DNA of 64,000 nt from Dillenia suffruticosa. Lineage: Eukaryota > Streptophyta > Magnoliopsida > Dilleniales > Dilleniaceae. Positions 12,310 through 23,968 of the stretch are shown in pieces. The translations under genes and the position numbers were made by a program. The stretch is taken from the NCBI GenBank assembly GCA_033439265.1, contig JAVTVX010000012.1:10591001-10655000 (forward strand), read 5' to 3'. Numbering within the stretch: position 1 is the stretch's first letter; the number at the start of each line of letters is the position of its first letter. Under the pieces are notes generated by a model. That model was not told where the DNA came from. It saw only the letters and a list, made by a program, of their open reading frames with translations, and searched no databases.

Positions 12310-13310
12310 AATTTGGGAGGATAGACAAGTTGACTTAAAGAAATCAAATCACAAATGTTAGTTTCTAAAAATAACTAAGTCAACCTATATGAAGACCAAG
12401 TCGACCTGAGGTATATAAGATTCAAAAGGTCAAGTCTGTAACATTTGGAGTTTACCTATTAGAAAAACAAGTCGACCTGAATATAGCTTAAAAGGAACAT
12501 GAGTCGACCTAGGCTAAGAGCACGTTAACCTATAAATAAAAAAGACATAAGTTAAGTCAACCCATAGTTATTATATTGAAGAAGTCAACTTGAATTTGAA
12601 ATAAATCAACATGCAAAATTTAGTCTCAGAAATACTAAGTCTGAAATATACTAAGTTAACCTCAATAGAATGCAAGTTGACCTAATAACAATTATAAATC
12701 GATTTAGAGAAATAACAAGTTGACCTACCAAATTTGCTCTCATAGATTTTAGTTTTGAAACTTATTAAGCCAACTTGGAAGAAGAATAAGTCAACTTAAC
12801 AACATCGACGAGTTCACATGAGAATATAGATAAGTCAACCTAACAATACATGCCTAAAAAAATCTAATTTTGAAACATATTAAGTTGATTTATGAAGGTG
12901 GATAAGTTGACTCAACATTTGTAAGGTGATCTAGTATTGACAAATTAGATAGACAAGTCAACCTGATAGGGAGTCAAATTGACCTAACCAAACTAACTCT
13001 TAGAAACGTAAGTTTTGAAATAAATTATGTCGATTTATGAAAATAACAAGTCGACTTACTAACATTCAAAGTTTGACCCATTGTAGGATTAAGTCAACCC
13101 ATATAGGCTTTTCAACAATGGGATGTCAATTCAGTAGAAATCCAAACGTGACCCATGAAAACACGAATCGATCTAGGAAAGAACAAGCCAAACCAGCATA
13201 TTAGTAGAATGCAAATAAGTCAACTTACCATAAATGTGAAATCAACCTAAACAAGGCAAAATTCAAAAATCAGTCAATTTGAAGAAAAAAGAAGTCAACC
13301 TACTATGAGG
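12310..13310 (+). repeat. Array of AAGTCAACCT / AAGTCGACCT motifs
   Basis: About 30-35 variants of a 10-mer around AAGTC(A/G)ACCT recur at irregular 20-40 bp spacing through the first kilobase of the solo LTR. All well-preserved copies point the same way. The spacing is too irregular for a satellite. LTR enhancer repeats are the simplest reading. Confidence 0.6.
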
Positions 13311-13713
13311 AACAACTAAATATTCATAAAAAGTTATTTGAAAATTAAATGAAAATCTAACCGCCTCCAATAGCTACTGCAATGCATTCAATGGTAATAA
13401 ATGTTGCTCAACAACTATTTTACTCTTTGCAACTATAAATACAATTAAAGCATTCTAGGATGAAGGCTTATGATTTTTGGAATGATCTAACAAGCTTGAA
13501 AACATTCATTTTTTGCGCTTAAATTTTTATTCTTGTGTTTTGTGTTCTGGGTTTTAACGATAAGATATGAGATGAAAGTTTCAACTTGTATTTTTGTTTC
13601 ACTTTGTAATCATTGTAAATAGATCAAAATAGAGAGTCTATTTGATTTGAATTTAGATTGTGTTGAGTGAAATGCTTTCGGTTTGCTTGCTTCTGGGCAA
13701 GTGGTGAGTATTT

Positions 13714-13903
13714 TTTTTTTAGATACTATACTAACCGATATCCGGAACCATACTTTGACTAATCCGATTTAGGACTTGCAGTCGCCCATTTAGGGGGTCA
13801 CTCTCTCAACGTAGTCTATTCTATACCCAAATCGTGAGTCGAATTCGAGATTTTGGTTAAGAGATTTAGCACCACATCCCACTAGACTAACTGACCATTG
13901 GTA
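13714..13903 (-). mobile_element. tRNA-derived SINE inserted in the solo LTR
   Basis: It is flanked by near-identical 13-bp duplications GTGGTGAGTATTT (13701-13713) and GTGATGAGTATTT (13904-13916). Read on the minus strand it starts near the A-box TAGTCTAGTGG, has a B-box-like ATTCGACTC about 44 nt further, the tRNA spacing, and ends in a poly-A run (T-run at 13714-13720 on the plus strand). An internal Pol III promoter, an A-tail and a long TSD are the defining SINE features. I do not recognise the family. Confidence 0.7.
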
Positions 13904-15429
13904 GTGATGAGTATTTGTAAGAAACACTTGTTATGTTTTACTACTACTTTTGAAGCTAGTTGATTATATCATTTGTAAAAATAGTGGATTGAAAACTCCA
14001 GGTGAAGTTGGAAATGAATGCAACTCAAAAGATAGAACCACTATAGATCTTATGTGTTTTGTTATTCTTTTACCCTCTGCTCTAATTCTCTTCCTTATCT
14101 CTTCATAAACTCAAGAAAATTACAAGTATGCCAAAACACCTATTCACCCTCATAGGTGTTATAAATTAGTTTTTCAAAAACTTTCTCATATTTTGTTGAA
14201 ATATCAAGCATCAAATAAGTAAAATTCTATCTAATGCAAACATCTAAACACAACAAACATTTACAATTAATTTGCTCAATACCAACACAATTTTTGAAAT
14301 TTTTTTACCCTATTAAGGGACTTCCTATCATATTTCACAGCTCCTCGGCTTCTCTAACTCATGCAATAGAATCTCCTACTTCTTTCGATCTATCTTGCAC
14401 AACTAAATTAATGATGTGAGTTATGCATCTCATATGAAGATACTGCCGACCCAAAATAATCGTTTTCTTAGAAGACAACCCTTTTTTTTCGAGAATGACA
14501 AGGCAACCAATCATGTAGCAGCTTAAAAACCACTTTACCTATTGTATTACCCTTCTGACAAAATATTGGAGTGAAATTCAACACATTTTTCTGTAATTTC
14601 TAGTCATTATCAAGAAAATGAGTAGTCAAACATAGATAATTAACGCTTTGCAATGAAGTCCAAGTGTCGGTTGTTAGACATATATGACCAAAAATCCCTT
14701 CAAATAATTTTTCAATACCCCTCTCTTCAATATAAATATCATAACAGTCCCTACTAATGGTCCATGATGAAGGCATTTTAAATTTAGGATAACAATCTTG
14801 AATTATAGTAGTAAAGCCTTCTTTTGTCCACAAAACTAAATGGCAGTTCATTCACGATAATCATGTAAGAAAATTTTCTTCTAATCCTATCTTGATCAAA
14901 CTTCCAAGTTGTGATTATAGTTTGAACATTATGTTACCCCTCACCTTGAACCCCTCTTGGTCTAAGAGAAGTTTGTATCAATAGTTGAGATTGTTTGGCA
15001 TCTTGATTCATAGGATTAGATTTACATTTATTCATATAAGCATACAAAGAACTAGTGTCATTCTTACTATTGCCACTACAAAGTTTCTTATCACAATAAT
15101 TGAATTTGCTTTTTGTTGACCATCTTTAGTGAAAATCTTAGTAAAATGTTGCTATATTTATGAATTAGGTTGCATGGCCTTCTTTCTCATACTGTTATTG
15201 CCAATGGTGTAAAAAGAACCGGGATAAGCTCCTTGACTTGCTGCATTTTGATTGACAACCTGAGTTTTCTAAGAGGCTAAAGATTCTTTTGTAACTTCAA
15301 ATTGGACGTCATTTTCGATCATCTCTATGTTATCTAAATAATTTAAGTCTATAGGCTTTGAATTTGAAATCTATACCAAAAAAAAAAGTTAGAATGAATT
15401 TTGATAAATGCACTATATGTGCGTACTTA

Positions 15430-15662
15430 ACATAAAAGTTTTAACTCTAGATAATCATAAAAGTTTGCTTGAAATTTAATTCCCATGTGCATATAAAATT
15501 TTTATGTCTTCCCTTTTTCTAATTAATCATAAAAGTTTGCTGGAAATTTACCTTCCATGTGCACATAAAACTTTTATGTTTTCATTTCCTCCAATGAATC
15601 ATAAAATTTAATTTTCTACTAATAAAAGTTTTAACTCCAATTAATCATAAAAGTTTCGGTCT
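15430..15662. repeat. Short tandem repeat (about 82 bp) near the hAT 5' end
   Basis: AATCATAAAAGTTTGCT starts at 15452 and again at 15534, followed each time by a CCATGTGCA(T/C)ATAAAA(C/T)TTTTATG segment; partial copies follow near 15597 and 15643. It lies between the transposase 5' end and the hAT TIR, where subterminal repeats are expected. Confidence 0.5.
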
Positions 15663-16322
15663 TCGTGCCGTATGCCAAGAGAGAAGGAGGGCAAAATTAG
15701 AGAAATTTGATTATGAAGTAGATATATAATCAATTAATCATATGTGTTTATGTTAGAAAAATTCATAAAAATTTAAAAACAAAGAAATTATTCAAAATAA
15801 GGTAGTTACCTTTAATTCTAAAATTAGTTGTAGTGTTGTCAAGAGAGTAGCATGAGAGTGAAATCAGAGTATAAAAGTAGCAAAGCGGAAGGGAAAAAGA
15901 GTGAAATTGGAGAAGGGTAATAGAATGGATTGGATATTGAAAATAGAAAAGTCAGATCAGAAGTTGAAAATCGAAAGTTTTTAATTAATTATGCATTCTC
16001 TATTATATTAATTTTAATTCTTAGGTTTTTTTCTTATAGAATTTTTATTAATTATGAATTTTTTCTCTTTTAAATTTTGATTATAATATTGTAATAATAT
16101 TTATATAAATAAAAATTATCTAAAAATATATAATATTTTTAATTAATTTGGTTAATTCGATTGGATCGAAATAAAAACTGTTAAAATCGATAACTGTTTA
16201 AATAAATCAAATTAAAATTTAATTTTATTCCGAATCAAATTGAATAACTAATAAACCAGTTAAAATATAAAAACCATTTAAAAAAAAATGATTTTTTTCT
16301 AATCAAATAATGTTCACCCCTA

Positions 16323-19300
16323 AAAGTGCGGCCTTCATGGATGGGTTAAGGAAGTAATTTTACATCCTTTTTTCCTCCTTCATACATGACCGACTTATTT
16401 GTTTGTCCTCATGGTGTACAATGTTGGTTTTGGAAAAGGCCAGTAGAAACGGCTCATATGGAATGATTAAAACCAACAGTAGCTAAGCAGCCAACTCATG
16501 CCATACGTGGATCAATAATTTATTTTCATAAGTAATAGTATAGAGATCAAGATAACTATATATTAAATAAATTAAATTTTACATCATAATATATATTAAC
16601 TAATTTTAATAAAATTATCTATATAGATCGACCAATTTACATAAATATTTAATTACTTACGGATAAAAATACACTAATCCATACGACAGTATTGTGATTT
16701 TATCAATAAATTGTTAATTTATGCTTTGATTTTTCTCTCACACACATCTCCACTCTCATACACACATCAAAATATTTGGGCTAAGCTATAACAAATAGTC
16801 AAGCAAACTTAAGTTTTAAAAGAGAGATAGATCCTACATTCAACTATTTGAGTTTAATAAAGTGTGTGACCTCAATTTGATCTTTAAATACAAAGTTAGG
16901 CTAATTAGATTAATGTGGTAATAAGTATTGACAATCATAAAAATCGCAATAAATTACCGTTAGATTGTCATCATTTATTAAATTATGGGACCATAAAATA
17001 ATCGATAGTTATTAAATAACGGTTCTACAATTACTTGCCTTTACAATTTAGGCTTCTCGTCTTTGTTTAAATAAAAAAGCAAGCAAACAAACAAACAAAC
17101 AATTAATCCCGAATCGAAGAACATAAATAGCCGAGTGAAACGGTACTAAATCCACTTTGAAGAATTATCCTTGAAACGGGACCCTCGAGTGACAGAGTAC
17201 TCCCCACGAAGACTCAAATTTGAGCCACTCATGCAAGGGTCCACGTTAAGCCACTTGAGGCCGAAACTAAAGGCATGGTATGGTGAGTATTTTCAATGAA
17301 AGCTGAATTTTATTTTTTGTCCAATTAAGCATAATTTTTTAACACACAATTGATCTGCATTGACGTAACCACCTATTTTTCAATTTTATTATCATTTTTT
17401 AGCTGTAATTTAATTGTGCTAATACCAAAGATCTTTATCTTCATTCGCCAATTTGATGGAGACAACTTTCCCTTCTCAACCAATTAAAAATTAAATGGGT
17501 TTAAGCACACGTTAAAATAGTTAAATTAGATCATGGGTTTAAGGCTTTTCTACGAATCGGCATTAATAATTTACTTTATTAAAATAAATAAATTTAAATT
17601 TTGAAATCAAATCAGCCTTTGGAATAAACCCAGTCTTATCAAAACTGTACCGTGTTACGGTCGAAAAAATGGGTTGGTTTGAATTAAATACTATCTAAAT
17701 AATTGAACCGCAATTTAAACGTGGGTTTTTAGTAAATCATGGTTCAACCGTAATTTTTTAAAAAAACGGATCGGTTTGTATAATTGTCAAATTCAAAAAA
17801 ATTTACTAAAATTTAGTTCATTAAATTTTAGATAGAAAGACATTTAAGTTTTTTTTTAAATTAGAGGACATAAAATAATTTTATAAATCAAAATCTCTAA
17901 AAATGGGTCCAAATCTATCAACTTCTCATCTCCTTTCCTATCTCTTCCTCCTGCTCTCTCAATCTCTCAAATTGTTTGATTAATTAAATTTATTGTTTAA
18001 TATGAATTTTAAGAGTAATTGTTGATTTTATATTTATTAAAATTTTATTTTTAAATTTTTATTTAAAAATATGAAATTAATATATATTTATTTTTAAAAT
18101 AATTTTATATATATTTTTAATTATTATTAGAAAACCAAGAGATCAATTATGTTGACCAACACGGTAAGGTTCTCATAATATTGGATAAAACTATGTTTTG
18201 GGGAGAGAGAAAAAAAAGAGATTTCATTATTTGGATTATATTTCATTCAAATGTGAAAAATGCAAAATAAAAAAAGATAAAAATATTTATTGAACAAAAC
18301 AAAGTCTTTGCCTCTCCAATGTGATTAGAAATGTGAAGACGGAGCTTGATGATTAGGCATGGGTAGACGTTGTCATGACTTTGTTTTTGTTGACAATTTT
18401 GGGTTTCCGATTCGACGGTCAACAACGTCGATTATTATTTATTAATCCCTATGAAAAAAAAAAAAAAAAACCTTCATATATGATTTCCACAGGGCCATGG
18501 GGGAAAAAATGAAAGTACATGCAATCATGGAATAGGTCGCAGGGAAAAAAAAAAAACGATACGAAACGATATAAAAAAAATACATTTTATGAAAATGATA
18601 AAATAATTATTTTTATAATAAAAATCTAAAACAATGAAATAATTATTAATCATAAAAAAATAATATAAAAATAAAAATTATAAATAAATAAATAATTCTT
18701 TAAATATGAAAACATATAAATATAAAAATATAAATATTTTTATATAAATATTAATTAATTTAGAATATCCAAATATTTCAAAAATAGAAAAATATTAATA
18801 TTAATAATTTTTTGTGCATTCTAGATGATAAACACAAAGATAGTGTGTGTTTAATGATGCTCATATTACTCCTGTGTTGATGAAGCTGCGACCCGTTTGT
18901 TTTAGATGCTATTTTTAAGAAATATTTTTCGTCGAATTATGTTTAATATTAAAATTTATTGATATATTACTATGTTATTCTTAATTATGAAAATAATTAA
19001 TTTTTATAATTTTATGTGCAAACCTTTTGTTTTGATTAATTAAAAGTAAAATAATTAAAAAAAAATGATATTACATCATGGAGAGATAGGAAGAGGAAAA
19101 AGCTCACCACCAAAACATCTGGTCGCAAATAATTGCAACACATATAAAATGGGGATGTCACTAAACATCTCACAACGTTTGTTGTTGACATGGGACATTT
19201 TACATCAAAATTTTTTGAATTGAATGATCGAACACTTTACCAACTTAATAAGAGATTTCAAGTTCGAAACTTAAAAATGATGAAAAATAATTTTAAAAAA

Positions 19301-20487
19301 CTAATTCTAAAAATAAATTTTATAATATTCAAATCGTATTAATCGAATAAAAATTGAATACCGACAATAAAAACAAAATAAAGGCACGAGACATTCCATA
19401 GCGATGCTGTTTGCATTGCATTGCCTAACTCTTGCGATGTCATCTCAACACCGGAGGGGCGCTAGTTTGCGGAGAGAGTCACGACAACATAAGCAATTGG
19501 CTATGAGCGTGGAAAATGCACCTTTGAACTTTTGCAACCGGTACTAATTTTATTATATATCAATTATATTTTTCATAATTGTAAAATTAATATTAACTAT
19601 TAATTTTAATAACATGTTAAATTTAAGAGATTTTATATCAAAATGAAAAACATTAATAAAAATCAGCTACCTACTGGCATCTATAATTGTCAAAATTGCT
19701 GACCTTGTGTTTGCCATATCAACAACTTGAATCAGGTGTGATACCAAATCAATAGCTGTTGTTCTTTTTTTTGTTCGGATTTGTGTGTTTTTACAAGTAT
19801 TGTTCTATGTCTGACACCATCCTGAGTCAGATCAATTTTTAACAGCCAGCATGTCAACGTTACTGATGGAAGACCAATTTGTTACACTTTGAGAAGCTTC
19901 AGCATTTAATTGTTGTGTTTTGAAATTCAATTACTTAATTGTGAACTAATCTCATAATTCAGAAATTGGACAATTAGTTTTCTCTTTGAAAATCCTAAAT
20001 TGCAATGACGTGGTGACACATTCCATTTCCATAGACGACTTTGCGTTGGCTAGCCTGCAAACAGGGCCTCACACATTCCACGTTGGCCGACCGAAAACAT
20101 AGAGAGAGAGACAGCGGCATGCTCGTGACTGCATTGTGGACGGTGTAATAGGGTGTCTGAAACATTAACTTAAGCTCGATTTGTCCGATCTTTGGTATAT
20201 GCTCACAGTTATAAGTGCTAAATAAACCAACCAATTACAAAAGTAAAATGACGGCAACCAACAATTTTTAGAAAAAAGGCGCATCAAGTTACCGAGGGTA
20301 CTTATTTATCTTAGAACAAGAGGATCAAGGAAAAAAAAAAAAGAAATTAATCTTGAAAGATAGATTTTTTTATATTTTCTCAACAAAATAACAGAATTAT
20401 TGTGCCTTTATATTTCAAAAGACAAAATATACAAGGGAACTAAATCTTTAGGAGCATTCTCTAGTTTGGAAGATTGTAAGAAAATTA
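16323..20487. other. Intergenic AT-rich sequence without recognised features
   Basis: There are no convincing ORFs, RNA genes or intact mobile elements in this 4.2 kb. A-rich and T-rich runs are frequent, for example around 18456-18472 and 18546-18556. The short ORFs at 18243-18425 and 19995-20234 (minus) have no family resemblance I can see. Confidence 0.5.
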
Positions 20488-20615
20488 AATGTGCATCCAT
20501 GCATCGTTCTGTCTACCTAGTTGGACTTCTAGGTATCTTTCTAACATTTGAAGGTGTCTAATATGAAATTTACAATCTTCCATTAGTCTAAACATGGTGA
20601 GTTTTAGTTTTACTG

Positions 20616-20627
20616 GCTCTGATATAA
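20616..20627 (-). promoter_or_regulatory. Decayed Met-tRNA primer-binding site of EPRV segment A
   Basis: It reads TTATATCAGAGC on the minus strand, 10 of 12 bases of the TGGTATCAGAGC primer site used by plant pararetroviruses, and lies at the same place relative to the first small ORF as in segments B and C. Confidence 0.6.
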
Positions 20628-21223
20628 AAGAAAGGGTCAAAACCAACCATTTTTTATGTTTTGTTTTAAGAAAATTCAAAGGATATTTCAGCATAAAATT
20701 CTTTATGAATTAGCGTATTCATGTTCATCTCTTTAGCCATTGCCTTATTTCTAGATCATAGGATGTAAACACTAAGAGAAACCCAGAAATATACCTTTAA
20801 TTCTTGAATTCTCCAACAGGTCCACTGCAAGTTTCTCGCCTGCACCTACAGCCCGTCGCCTTTTCGGCTTCTTTCATAGTTTCTACAGCTACTGCTTGTA
20901 GTCTAGGGCAAGCGCTAGCCTAATTAGTTCTAAGATGGGCAAGATCCAAAGAATATTGGATTATGATTATCTTTTACTCACTTCACAGTAATCGTGTCTA
21001 GAATTAGGTTTAGGAATTCAAAAATGAACATAAAGAATACCGGAAAATTTATCATTTATTTATGATAGAAATGATACAAGAGAAATTCTGTTCCAGTAAG
21101 GAACAGTCTAGAACACGATATCTCAAAGGGATTTTTTAGATTGTGGAAGTTGGGATAGAGTGGTTTGAGAACTTATACTAGGACACTTCAAGATTCGATA
21201 CCCCAAGTGACCAAGGATCTCGC

Positions 21224-21231
21224 TATTTATA
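21224..21231 (-). promoter_or_regulatory. TATA box of EPRV segment A promoter
   Basis: CTATAAATAGC context shared with segments B and C, placed between the polyprotein end and the leader, where caulimovirids carry their single pregenomic-RNA promoter. Confidence 0.6.
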
Positions 21232-21939
21232 GAGCATATCTACCATTTACATTGTTACCTCATGACCTAAGTGTTTACATAGTGGACTGACAACTTTAAT
21301 AATGGTTATCCTTAAGGACACAAGATTCTTTATGCATTTGTCCTTCTTTTGGATTTTTTATTTGTCTCCCATCTTTCTTCGCATGATGGTGGTGTTACGT
21401 GTTTTCTTTATCTCTAATGCAGTATTGACATCTTAATATAACTATTGGATAAATCAATTTGCATAACTGCTTTTGTGCTTCCTCACATGACTGTAGCTTG
21501 AAATTGGCCACGTTTTCTGCTAGTTTTTCAAATTTTGTTGGATCTCCTCTTCGATTAATGACCACCATATTATTTTTGTCTTGAAAGTAAATCTTGAAAT
21601 TCTGACTTGTCATCCTCTTAACTATTGATAGATTACGAAAAGTCCTAGAGCTCGCTTGTGATTTACAAAATCTAGCCATTCTCCTTCGAATTCTGGAGGG
21701 AGGTATAATTTTTGTGATGGGATTCTGACTTCAAGTTCTGCCTTTTTTGCCTTAAAGCTTGAATACTGATAATATTATAGACTATGAACTTTTGTCGCTC
21801 CATCGCATTTGGTGATACTGTCCAAAATTTAACAAAGAAGATCTGATTTTTAGAATGGTAGGTTATGAATTTTATCACAGCTCCTTGAACCATCCTTGGA
21901 ATGAGATCTAAATCTGAAACAGAATCATGGGTTATATAT

Positions 21940-22560
21940 AATAAATCAATAACTCTAAAACTATAACATTTTTCTACCGCTATTGATCTTACTCTTGGTA
22001 GTAGAGTCGGTTGGGGGTATTTCCCCTGTCACATAAACATTAGGTATGTCACCATTTTGAGTGCTGTATAGGATATCAAAGATTTCCATGTATTCCTTCC
22101 AGAATTTCTCTCCATCAAAAGGTTTCTCAAGTGGAATCTTCTTGGATTTCTTTGTAAGGAGTTTGTCTTCAATTATCCTGACTTCTGTCAAGATTATTGT
22201 CCTTAGTTTTCTCAGGTTTTCTACCATTGTGCTGGTCGAGCCCTTTTCTTGGATATGAGATCTAAAGGATAATGCCTTTTCTGCAAATCAGCTAGTATAA
22301 TAAGTTTTGCTGTAAGAAAAACCTTGTTAACTTCTTCTTTCAGGTATTGAATCCCCTTATCTTCTTTAGAAGAATTTCCATAGAATTTTTCAACCATGGA
22401 ATTATTTTCTTGAGTTTTACTACACACAAATTATTGTTGGTCATTTGAATGACCTTCTGCCTTGTTAGGGTTTGGATCATTAGATTTCTTTGAGATTTGT
22501 AAATGAGCTTGACTATGCTCAGCAGAGGGACTTTCATCCATGCTCCGTTCTTCTAGAATT
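21940..22560 (-). pseudogene. Unrecognised ORF block found only in EPRV segment A
   Basis: Two overlapping minus-strand frames (22427-22221 and 22227-21961) look like one gene broken by a single frameshift. The content is charged and lysine-rich, with stretches such as EKPFDGEKFWKEYMEIFD and NNSMVEKFYGNSSKEDKG. It sits between the RT fragment and the polyprotein C-terminus. Nothing similar was seen in segments B, C or D. It may be a viral gene lost from the other copies, or foreign DNA joined in by rearrangement. I do not recognise the family. Confidence 0.4.
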
Positions 22561-23082
22561 TCTGATTGCTCATCCTTTTAGATATATTTACTATAATCCA
22601 TAAATAAATAATGATATTATTCTACAACCGCTTTTACACCCTTTTCCATACGTTAGACTTCTCTAGTTGTTGCCCAACAAGAGTTTTAATTTTCTCTTAC
22701 TCTTGAGATATTTTTTTTTCCAGAATTTGAGTTATTGTTTCTAGCCTATACAAATATTCCCTATATTCTTGTTTATTTCTTAAAAATATCAGAATATCAT
22801 CTATATAAATTACACAGAATTTCTTAATATTTTTAAATGCCTTATCATTCATCTTTGAAAGATTTGTGGAACATTTTTTTGTCTGAATGACATTATGTTC
22901 CATTCGTATTGTCTTTGTGGGACACTAAACTCTGTTAAGAGTTTTGATTATTCTTTTAACATTATCTGCCAAAAACCTAATTTACAATCAAATTTACTAA
23001 AACATTTATATTCAGCTATTTTTTGAAAAAAATTTTTTGAATCGAATATAGTATCCATCAAAGACTCTCACTTGATTTAACC

Positions 23083-23384
23083 CTTTATATTCATCTTTGA
23101 ATTCCTAAACCCAGCTCAAGACACGGTCACTGTGAAGAGTGTGAGAGATAGCCAAATCCAATATTTCTTTGGATCTTACCCATCCTAGGATTGATCAAGC
23201 TAGCGCTTGCCATAAACTGCTAGAAGTAGCCGCAGAGATTGAGAAAGAAGGCAAAAAGGCGATGGGATGGAGGCTCAGGCGAGAAGATCGCAATGGGCCT
23301 GTTGGTTGCAGAATCCAAGAATTGAAGGTATATCCTCGGGTTCCTCAATTCTCTTACTGTTTATATTCTATGATCTAGAAATAG
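23083..23384 (+). repeat. Terminal redundancy of EPRV segment B, left copy (leader)
   Basis: It matches 30514-30806, including the GACACGGTCACT box and a CCAATATTTCTTTGGATCTT stretch. It is the untranslated leader, not an LTR: it lacks TG...CA ends and there is no integrase. Confidence 0.75.
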
Positions 23385-23503
23385 GGCCAAAGGATAAAGA
23401 GATGAACACGAATACGCTAATTCATAAAGAATTTTATGATGAAGTATCTTTTGAATTTTCTTAAAACAAAATACCAAAAATGGTTGGTTTTGACCCCTTT
23501 CTT

Positions 23504-23515
23504 TGGTATCAGATC
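23504..23515 (+). promoter_or_regulatory. Primer-binding site of EPRV segment B
   Basis: TGGTATCAGATC matches the initiator-Met-tRNA primer site TGGTATCAGAGC in 11 of 12 positions and lies just upstream of the first small ORF. It is the best preserved of the three primer sites in the cluster. Confidence 0.75.
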
Positions 23516-23545
23516 TTGTAAAACTAAAAACTTACCACGTTTAGA

Positions 23546-23722
23546 CTAATTGAAGATTGCAAATTTCGTATTAGACACCTTCAAATGTTAGAAAGATACC
23601 TAGAAGACTAACTAAGTAGAAGGAATGATGCACGAATACACATGATATTCATGCAAAGACTCCAAGGCATGCGAAGACGTATTGCCAATCTAAAAAGAGT
23701 TATTCAGAATCTACATGCATAA
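23546..23722 (+). pseudogene. EPRV segment B small ORF 1 (about 58 codons, start lost)
   Basis: Encodes a basic, probably helical peptide containing IRHLQMLERYLE and LQGMRRRIANLKR. The Met present in segment A is lost here and there is an in-frame stop in the middle. A matching remnant is present in segment C. Function unknown. Confidence 0.5.
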
Positions 23723-23761
23723 CTTCCTAACTGATTTATATCATATTCTCTAGAGTCTAGG

Positions 23762-23917
23762 ATGACATTTAAGGTATTAACTAACATGAAACACCAAAGT
23801 CACACTTTGCAAACTCAAGTTAAAGTCTTCAAGAACAGCTATGCCAAACTCAAGATTGGGATACTTATCTCTCTCTTTAGTAAAGGATCAGAAACCTTCA
23901 CATTCGAATATGGATAA
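23762..23917 (+). CDS. EPRV segment B small ORF 2 (51 codons)
   Basis: Open from ATG to TAA, starting MTFKVLTNMKHQSHTLQTQV. A related ORF begins at 34085 on the minus strand in segment C (MTFKALTSMNHQVCTLQTQV) and diverges by frameshift after about 20 residues. The conservation between copies supports a real viral gene, of unknown function. Confidence 0.5.
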   Translation: MTFKVLTNMKHQSHTLQTQVKVFKNSYAKLKIGILISLFSKGSETFTFEYG

Positions 23918-23968
23918 TAAACTATTGTATACCAAGACTTGTTCATTAGCATCTATGTATTATAGTTC

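Larger units (their letters stand above)
12289..14161 (+). mobile_element. Solo LTR of a SIRE-like Ty1-copia element, inserted in the hAT transposase
   Basis: This 1.87-kb block splits the hAT transposase frame and is flanked by TAAAT on both sides (12284-12288 and 14162-14166). Its right end contains two sequences I associate with SIRE/Maximus-type LTR ends: a GAACCACTATAGATCTT-like box at 14035-14051 and ACACCTATTCACCCTCATAGGTG at its edge (22 nt, 14137-14159). It has no retroviral genes and no second LTR, hence a solo LTR left by LTR-LTR recombination. The left end lacks a clear TG, so its exact start is uncertain by a few bases. Confidence 0.6.
10590..15360 (-). pseudogene. hAT transposase, broken into pieces by insertions and stops
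   Basis: From the N-terminus on the minus strand: a BED-type zinc finger at about 15130-15010 (FNYCDKKLC and a later MNKCKSNP); a conserved block at 14851-14600 containing RDCYDIYIEE and CLTTDTWTSLQSVNYLCL; a further catalytic-domain block with an INLVVQDRSKEVGDSIA stretch at 14419-14340, running to about 14167. The solo LTR interrupts here. The frame resumes at about 12280 (FEDHDNNFESELELMDG, EDWKKVGRLVKVLKHF), continues to the dimerisation domain at 11787-11578 (YDILGYWKLNS, FPILSQM, STVASEFVFSND), is interrupted by the CACTA element, and ends at 10737-10590 (GHIIDAFHSSLNHLM). Several in-frame stops are present. The family cuts and pastes DNA using an RNase H-like DDE catalytic core; this copy cannot make a full protein. 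Confidence 0.85.
9987..16322 (-). mobile_element. hAT DNA transposon with nested insertions
   Basis: The left end TAAGGGTGAGTATT and the right end, read from the other strand, TAGGGGTGAACATT form the short TIR typical of plant hAT elements. The flanking 8-mers are AAAATGCA (9979-9986) and AAAGTGCG (16323-16330), a 6/8 match at the expected TSD length. Inside, the minus strand carries a hAT transposase with a BED zinc finger and a C-terminal dimerisation domain. Three younger insertions add about 2.7 kb: a CACTA element, a solo LTR and a SINE. Subtracting them leaves about 3.6 kb, a normal autonomous hAT size. Confidence 0.85.
20488..23082 (-). pseudogene. EPRV segment A: RT fragment, extra ORF block, pol C-terminus, promoter, leader, first small ORF
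   Basis: On the minus strand from 23082: reverse transcriptase remnant containing the YIDD catalytic motif (within 22903-22697); a block of unknown coding content (about 22560-21940, annotated separately); the polyprotein C-terminal region (21893-21395); promoter with TATAAATA at 21231-21224; leader (about 21020-20630); a decayed primer site; and the start of the first small ORF (20592-20488). The left border at 20488 is where similarity to segment B stops. The RNase H region present in segment B is not visible here, its place being taken by the unknown block. Confidence 0.75.

Noticed and set aside
12310-13310. CRISPR-like or phage-like repeat array
   Set aside because: The repeat is a 10-mer with irregular spacing, in a plant transposon, with no cas genes.
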